From: Methylorubrum extorquens
GTDB lineage: Bacteria > Pseudomonadota > Alphaproteobacteria > Rhizobiales > Beijerinckiaceae
Reading direction: 5' to 3'
Assembly (NCBI RefSeq): GCF_024169925.1
Contig: NZ_JALJXF010000001.1
Span: 4,692,501 to 4,756,500, forward strand
DNA length: 64,000 nt
Notes under the pieces: model-generated
Seen by the model: the letters and a program-made list of their open reading frames with translations, nothing else
Database searches by the model: none
What the model was told of the DNA's origin: nothing
Shown here: one piece after another, positions 59,407 through 64,000 of the stretch
Numbering within the stretch: the stretch's first letter is position 1
How the letters are laid out: every line of letters starts with the position of its first letter
Program-made: the position numbers and the translations under genes

Positions 59407-60486
59407 CTAGTGGTGCGAGTCTAACACTTGGTGCCCGCGCCTTGCGGCCTGGATGATGCGATCCGGGTCGGCGGTCCAGGTGAAGGGCTTGGGGTCGCCG
59501 TTGCTCTCGGCGATGAAGCGTTTGATGGCCGCCTGTACCTCGATCAGCGATCCGAACACGCCGCGTCGCAGGCGGCGTTTTGCGAGCTTGGCGAAGAAGC
59601 CCTCAACGGCGTTGAGCCACGAGGCTGAGGTCGGGGTGAAATGGAAGGTCCAGCGTGGGTGGCGATCGAGCCAGGCGCGGACCTTCGGGTGCTTGTGAAC
59701 GGCATAGTTGTCCAGGATCGCGTGGACGATCTTGCCCGCCGGAACCGCCGCCTCGACCGCGTTGAGGAAACGGATGAACTCCTGATGCCGGTGGCGCTGC
59801 ATGCAGCGGCCAATCACCTTGCCCTCCAGGATGTCCAGAGCGGCAAACAGGGTCGTCGTGCCGTGGCGCTTGTAGTCGTGGGTGCGCGTCGTCGGCTGGC
59901 CCGGCTTCATCGGCAACGGGGCCTGCGTGCGGGCGAGCGCTTGGATCTGGCTCTTCTCGTCGACCGAAAGCACGACGGCATGGGCGGGCGGATCGACGTA
60001 GAGCCCGACGACGTCACGCAATTTGGCAGCGAAGGCCGGGTCGGTAGAGAGCTTGAACTGCCGGACCCGGTGTGGCTGTAGGCCGTGCCTCCGCCAGATC
60101 CGCTGCACCGACGAAATGCTTATGGCTGTGACCTTGCTCATGGCGGCGGCCGTCCAATGCGTGGTCTCGCCGGGCGGATCTTCCTGCGTCAGAGCCACAA
60201 CACGCGCCGCCACCTCCGGCCCCAGCGGCGGGATGCGCGCCGGCCGCGTCTTGTCTCGCAGGAGCCCTTCGACGCCCTCCTGCGCGAAGCGGTCCTGCCA
60301 GCGCCAGACCGCCGTCTTGGACACGGCCGCCTCACGCATGATCGCGTGCGTCCCGATCCCATCGGCGCTCAGCAGCACGATGCGAGCGCGCCAAACGTGC
60401 TTCTGCGGAGTGTTTCGATCCGCGACCAGGGCCTCTAGCCGAAGGCGATCCGAGGCGGAGAGCGTGAAAGAGATGTCACTGCGCAT
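59407..60486 (-). CDS. IS630-family transposase
   Basis: A 359-residue single-frame transposase. N-terminal HTH (AVSKTAVWRWQDRFAQEGVEGL); catalytic Asp in VVLSVDEKSQIQ, Asp in AILDNYAVHKH and Glu in SWLNAVEGFFAKL. The stop codon overlaps the CTAG at the element's right-hand edge. Appears intact. Confidence 0.9.
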   Translation of the reverse strand: MRSDISFTLSASDRLRLEALVADRNTPQKHVWRARIVLLSADGIGTHAIMREAAVSKTAVWRWQDRFAQEGVEGLLRDKTRPARIPPLGPEVAARVVALTQEDPPGETTHWTAAAMSKVTAISISSVQRIWRRHGLQPHRVRQFKLSTDPAFAAKLRDVVGLYVDPPAHAVVLSVDEKSQIQALARTQAPLPMKPGQPTTRTHDYKRHGTTTLFAALDILEGKVIGRCMQRHRHQEFIRFLNAVEAAVPAGKIVHAILDNYAVHKHPKVRAWLDRHPRWTFHFTPTSASWLNAVEGFFAKLAKRRLRRGVFGSLIEVQAAIKRFIAESNGDPKPFTWTADPDRIIQAARRGHQVLDSHH

Positions 60487-60558
60487 CCCACGAGACTCGC
60501 AGGACGGACTTCAAACCGGAACCCCGGACGGACTCAACCGTCAGGGCTGAACCACTAG
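59407..60558 (-). mobile_element. IS630-family insertion sequence
   Basis: Both ends read CTAGTGGT inward (59407 and, on the complementary strand, 60558), consistent with insertion at a TA dinucleotide. Inside lies the transposase gene. It interrupts the gene starting at 60560. Confidence 0.7.
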
Positions 60559-60559
60559 G

Positions 60560-61918
60560 ATCACCTTCGACCAGCTGGCCCTGCTGTATCGTCATATCGC
60601 CTTCGATCCGCATGGCGATCAGGGAAGGCTGTCGATTGCGACCCCCGAAGTTCTGGAGATCATTCAACTTATCGACAATGACCAGGATGTTGCCGCTGAC
60701 GCGGACATCGCTGTACTCGACGACGATGCGCCGCAAGTCGGTCAGGACGTATCAGTCCGCGTCGGTCCACCGCGGACTGCGCTCGGCTACCTCGTTCGCG
60801 ACTTCGACGGGTTGCTCGACACGCCGGAAGCGCGGGTCCAAGAACCACACGCCTACTTCGTCATCGAAGGCGGCATTACATCGGACATCGATCCGTGCCC
60901 CGAGCGCTTGGCGACCTATCGCAATGTTCTTGAGTTCACGAATCTGGTCGGCGAAGCAGCATCATATGTCGATCAATCAAAAAGGGAATTGATATTCATC
61001 AAGGATGACAAATTCAGCGTTCCGCTGGCGTATACAGCTGCCGACTTGGATCGCGTATTCATCTCCGACGCCGACGCCATTCTCAGTGCCTTCTCCGACG
61101 AAATTCACCGAGATCAGAAGCTCGCCATCCTGGCGGAAGCGGTTATCGGTATCTGTGCCTCTCAACCGGTAACAGCTCGCTTTCGACACCTTATCGCGAA
61201 CCTTGATGCGGTGAAGGAGGAAGTACGCAACGGATATAGGCTATTCGCGTCGAGCTTCTCTTACTCAAAAATACGAAACGAAATCGAAGCCGCGCGTGTC
61301 GATTATCTTAAAAAAATCCATAAAACAATCATCGATATTCAGACGCAGTTGCTCGGTATTCCCGTTGCAACGGTCATCGTCGCCTCTCAGCTAAAAGTCA
61401 CATCCGCTTGCAGTGTGGAGTTCTGGACCAACTTCGCCATCGTTGTGGGAGCGTGGATCTTTCTCGTGCTCTTGTGGATCGCCATCGGAAATCAGTGGGC
61501 GACCCTCGCGTCCATATCCGACGATATCGCTCGCCAAAAAACCAAGTTTCAACGGGATTTCGCAGCTCTCAGCGATCAGTTTGACACGATCTTTGTCACC
61601 CTTGGGAGGCGAATTTTGTGGCAGCGGGTGTTTCTGGGGTTCGTCGGCGCTCTGGCAGTCGCCGGAGCAGGGGTGGCCACGTTCGTCGCATACCGTGTGA
61701 CTAACGTCCCGTACATGAGCTGTTTGTTGGGCGAAATCCCTGCTTTGGTGACGACGTCGATCCCGTTAGCTCCCGGGCCTGCCCAGCCAGCGAACACGGT
61801 GACGTCTCAGCCCAGCCCGTCTCCAAGCATAGATCCGCCGGCTTCGCCTTCGGACAAGCTGAAGGCTGCTCCCACGCCGCAGCCACACCTATCATCGAGC
61901 GAGCGTGACGGCCAGTAA
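60560..61918 (+). pseudogene. 5'-truncated membrane protein gene beheaded by IS630
   Basis: The frame is open from the IS630 edge (ITFDQLALLYRHIAFDPHGD) to the stop at 61918, ~452 residues, with no ATG or GTG start nearby; a TTG at 60812 could start a shorter product. Two transmembrane segments (about TNFAIVVGAWIFLVLLWIAI and the VFLGFVGALAVAGAGVATFV region) flank a coiled-coil-like linker. A Ser/Pro-rich tail follows. The 60950-61400 part is AT-richer than the window norm, a sign of transfer. Function unknown. Confidence 0.6.
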
Positions 61919-62625
61919 GTGTACTAGAAGAGGAGTGGGTGGAGCAACGCAACGCTCGGTATTGAGCGCTCACAATTCCACAGGCTGCAATCACCCCTCG
62001 GTCATTCTGCAACCTCGCTCACGCAAAAAGCAGTGAAACTGCCCCGCTCAGTACCAGGGTAGGACGCTTTGACGCCGACTTGGGAAACTCCGTGAGCTGA
62101 TTCTGTTCTTTGGTTCATAGCGGCTCACATACACGATGAACGCTGCGCGCAGTATCAGCGCCACCATCATCCGCACGTGCCTCTGGCAGTTCCACTACGA
62201 TAGGGAAGGGAGCGAGGCCGCGTGGGTCGAGAGTTCGGCCAAGGTCGCCGGGGCCAAGAACGACCGGAACGGGCAGATCAAGGTCTACCGAGCGCGCTTC
62301 ACCTCGGCGGCCGAGCAGACGACCTATGACGACTTCTAGCCAAACTTGCCGGGCTAACACCTACTGGGACCGGCTGAGCGCCTTCCCACCCATGCGCAAG
62401 GGGAAAGGGCGTTTTCCGGCAGCTAAGGGCGCACGAATTACCACGCGGTCCCTGCGCATAGGCTGGCCTGCGCGGATGCGAACGCATGCGAAGGGAGCCG
62501 AAGCGATGAAGAAAGCGGAATCTTCGCCGTGAGGTTCTGACAGCCCCTCGGACACGACACATAAGTTGAAACACATTCCACTTTTGTGGCAGCGGTTTCA
62601 AGTTATATGTCGCGAGACAAATGAT
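61919..62625. other. Gene-poor stretch upstream of tRNA-Arg
   Basis: About 700 bp with lower GC. The only candidate is the weak small open frame at 62136-62339. The remainder shows no recognised gene or repeat. Confidence 0.35.
62136..62339 (+). CDS. Weak small hypothetical open frame
   Basis: A 67-residue open frame beginning MNAARSISATIIRTCLWQFH. No domain, no good ribosome site and atypical composition for this genome. Could be a decayed gene end; listed with low confidence. Confidence 0.25.
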   Translation: MNAARSISATIIRTCLWQFHYDREGSEAAWVESSAKVAGAKNDRNGQIKVYRARFTSAAEQTTYDDF

Positions 62626-62702
62626 TGGCGCACCCGACACGATTCGAACGTGTGACCTTTGCCTTCGGAGGGCAACGCTCTATCCAGCTGAGCTACGGGT
62701 GC
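62626..62702 (-). tRNA. tRNA-Arg(CCG)
   Basis: 77 bases on the minus strand, GCACCCG...CGGGTGC acceptor stem with encoded G-CCA. D-arm GCTC/GAGC, anticodon stem TTGCC/GGCAA with loop CTCCGAA (anticodon CCG, codon CGG), T-arm with TTCGAAT. All stems pair. tRNA-Arg genes are common integration targets; two damaged copies of parts of this gene occur in the window. Confidence 0.95.
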
Positions 62703-62769
62703 TGACCGTGGTGCGTGAGTAGCCCAACTGGAGGCGCCGCGCAACGGGGCTGTGCGGGGTGATGAAATG

Positions 62770-62844
62770 CCCTGATCGTTCAGAGGGATGGCAGCGTGCC
62801 CTCCTCAGGCAAAGGTCACACCTTCGAATCGTGTCGGGTGCGCA
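62770..62844 (+). pseudogene. Degenerate tRNA-Arg-like copy in opposite orientation
   Basis: The plus strand aligns along its length with the tRNA-Arg at 62626-62702. The 3' half (62796-62844) is nearly identical (GGCAAAGGTCACAC, TTCGAATCGTGTCGGGTGCGC). The 5' half is diverged and the acceptor stem cannot pair. The first T-stem pair is also broken (C against C). The loop would read CTCCTCA. Probably a tRNA pseudogene or an attachment-site remnant. Confidence 0.65.
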
Positions 62845-63136
62845 AGGGGTGGCGGAGGGGCCGCACAAGCGCCGGCAATGTGTCCGCGGATGCGGACGGC
62901 CTGCGGCCTGGGTGAGGCGCGTGTGCCGCGAGCGCGCCGCTGGGCTTCTGGTGGGATCATCGAGCGATCGCGACGACGGCTCGAGCACGCAGCGGAGCAC
63001 CAGACAGTCTCCACAGCACGGGCAACTTGAGGATGCGAATCCGCTAGCCAGGATCAAACGCCTGTGCTGGATTGACGAGCGTGAAGGCCGCTCGGCGCTC
63101 GAACGTCGGCGCTTACCTCAGTAATGCGGTTTCGGT
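62845..63136. other. Spacer between the tRNA-like copy and the nuclease-like gene
   Basis: About 290 bp without a supportable gene; no clear promoter recognised. Confidence 0.3.
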
Positions 63137-64000
63137 TTGCAACCGTCCCTGAATCCCGACGCTGCGGCGCGACCGCGGATCACGGCAGGCGATCTGGCTC
63201 GAGGCATCCTCCGCCTCGTGCCGGGGCAGCGTATGGTCGTTGTGGGGACGGGCCTCGAAGGCATCGCTGCCCTCGTCTCGGAAGCCTCTGATAGCCGCCG
63301 CGGCGCACTCTTGATCTCGTGCGAAGGACTTCCAACGGTGTCGGCCATCGTCGACCGGCTGCTCGATGACCTTGCCGAACTGGCGCTCCATCGCTGGCCA
63401 CGCTGGCACGGTCGGGGCGATGGCGTCGATCCGGTCGCGGCCGATCCCTGGCTGAAGGCAGCCGCGAAGCGCGCAGGGCTCGGCCATGCCCCACGCTTCC
63501 GACGGATGGCTCACACGCTCGAATTCGGCCGGCTGCTCGGGGCGATTGATCCGGCCGGTATCGTCCTGATCTGGGAGGTCGATCCCGCTTCGGCGATGCG
63601 AGCCCGGCCGGTGATCGAGGCGCTGGAATGGTGCCTCCGGCATGGGGCTGCCGTGGTGGTGGCTTTAACCGTGGAGCCAGCCGAGACGGCACCTTACGAC
63701 CGAATTCTCTACGGCGCCTTCGACCTGGTTCGGGAGGAGCGTGCGGCGGTCGCGCGCTTCATCGCACCGGCCGGAACGCACCATGCCAGCGAGATCGAGC
63801 GGCGAGTCGCGGCCGCCTTGGAACAGGACGCCGAGCTTGCGGGTCTCTTCGCCTGCAATGCGTCGGTGCCGGTTGGCGCCTGGGGCGCGCGACCGCGTGT
63901 CGACTTGCTCTGCCACGCCCATCGCGTCGTCGTGGAACTCGACGGGCCTGAGCACCGGAGCGAACCGAAGTTCGGCAATGACCGCCACCGCGACTACGAA
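63137..64000 (+). CDS. Protein with C-terminal PD-(D/E)XK (DUF559-like) nuclease features, partial
   Basis: An uninterrupted frame from TTG 63137 (an in-frame TAA is 15 bases upstream) to the window edge, 288 codons. An ATG at 63233 is an alternative start. The first ~190 residues (LARGILRLVPGQRMVVVGTG, PTVSAIVDRLLDDLAELALH, LIWEVDPASAM) are unrecognised, with an alpha/beta pattern. The last ~40, RPRVDLLCHAHRVVVELDGP plus EHRSEPKFGNDRHRDYE, resemble the Asp...Glu-Leu-Asp-Gly-x-x-His pattern of DUF559/Vsr-type endonuclease folds. The end lies outside the window. Confidence 0.6.
   Translation, partial: MQPSLNPDAAARPRITAGDLARGILRLVPGQRMVVVGTGLEGIAALVSEASDSRRGALLISCEGLPTVSAIVDRLLDDLAELALHRWPRWHGRGDGVDPVAADPWLKAAAKRAGLGHAPRFRRMAHTLEFGRLLGAIDPAGIVLIWEVDPASAMRARPVIEALEWCLRHGAAVVVALTVEPAETAPYDRILYGAFDLVREERAAVARFIAPAGTHHASEIERRVAAALEQDAELAGLFACNASVPVGAWGARPRVDLLCHAHRVVVELDGPEHRSEPKFGNDRHRDYE

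Noticed and set aside
62090..62125. GTTC-N4-GTTC near 62105-62116 as a LexA box
   Set aside because: The spacing is 4, not 7, so it does not fit the alphaproteobacterial SOS consensus.

Overview
The window is very GC-rich and carries a class III-type bacterial cellulose (bcs) operon, a cytochrome bd operon with cydDC, BKACE and amidase genes, porin-type barrels, and alphaproteobacterial regulatory signs: an FNR box and a GAAC-N7-GAAC LexA box. This fits an alphaproteobacterium of the Rhizobiales, most likely Methylobacterium/Methylorubrum or a close relative. The genus is inferred from gene content and style; no search was run.

Layout. 1-0.4 kb: end of a chromate transporter. 0.5-13.6 kb: a minus-strand exopolysaccharide region with a sensor kinase/receiver hybrid, then bcsS, bcsA, bcsB, bcsZ, a TPR protein and a BcsN-like protein. 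bcsA/bcsB and bcsB/bcsZ overlap by a few bases. 14-16.5 kb: amidase and DeoR-type regulator. 16.5-22.9 kb: cydA-cydB-cydX (minus) diverging from cydD-cydC (plus) across 99 bp that hold an FNR box. 23.3-25.3 kb: an Fnr-type regulator with a cysteine cluster and a UspA-cytochrome c pair with its own imperfect FNR-like site, so 16-25 kb reads as a low-oxygen module. 25.4-26.3 kb: BKACE enzyme.

26.3-32.8 kb holds the most interesting conserved unit: seven tightly packed minus-strand genes. They encode a small His-rich protein, a DUF6745-like protein, an LRR protein (STM4015 type), an ATP-grasp-like protein (STM4014 type), an alkaline-phosphatase-fold hydrolase (STM4013 type), a HemN-like radical SAM protein (STM4012 type) and a second radical SAM protein (STM4011 type). 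I know of no established function for the set. 33-39.7 kb: M48 membrane protease and partner, small secreted proteins and an HD-type hydrolase.

39.8-63 kb is an accessory, decaying region. It contains IS5, IS481 and IS3 remnants, intact IS3, IS481 and IS630 copies, a complete Mfd paralogue, a nonsense-mutated exonuclease, a catalytic-domain-only tyrosine recombinase beside a perfect palindrome, an AraC regulator, secreted/membrane proteins of unknown role, and a RecD2-like helicase and a DnaQ-like exonuclease that have lost their 3' halves at one shared junction. It also has a gene beheaded by IS630. A tRNA-Arg(CCG) gene, an inverted degenerate tRNA copy and a distant 5' tRNA fragment mark probable integration or recombination scars. 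A gene whose visible C-terminal end resembles a PD-(D/E)XK/DUF559 nuclease runs off the right edge.
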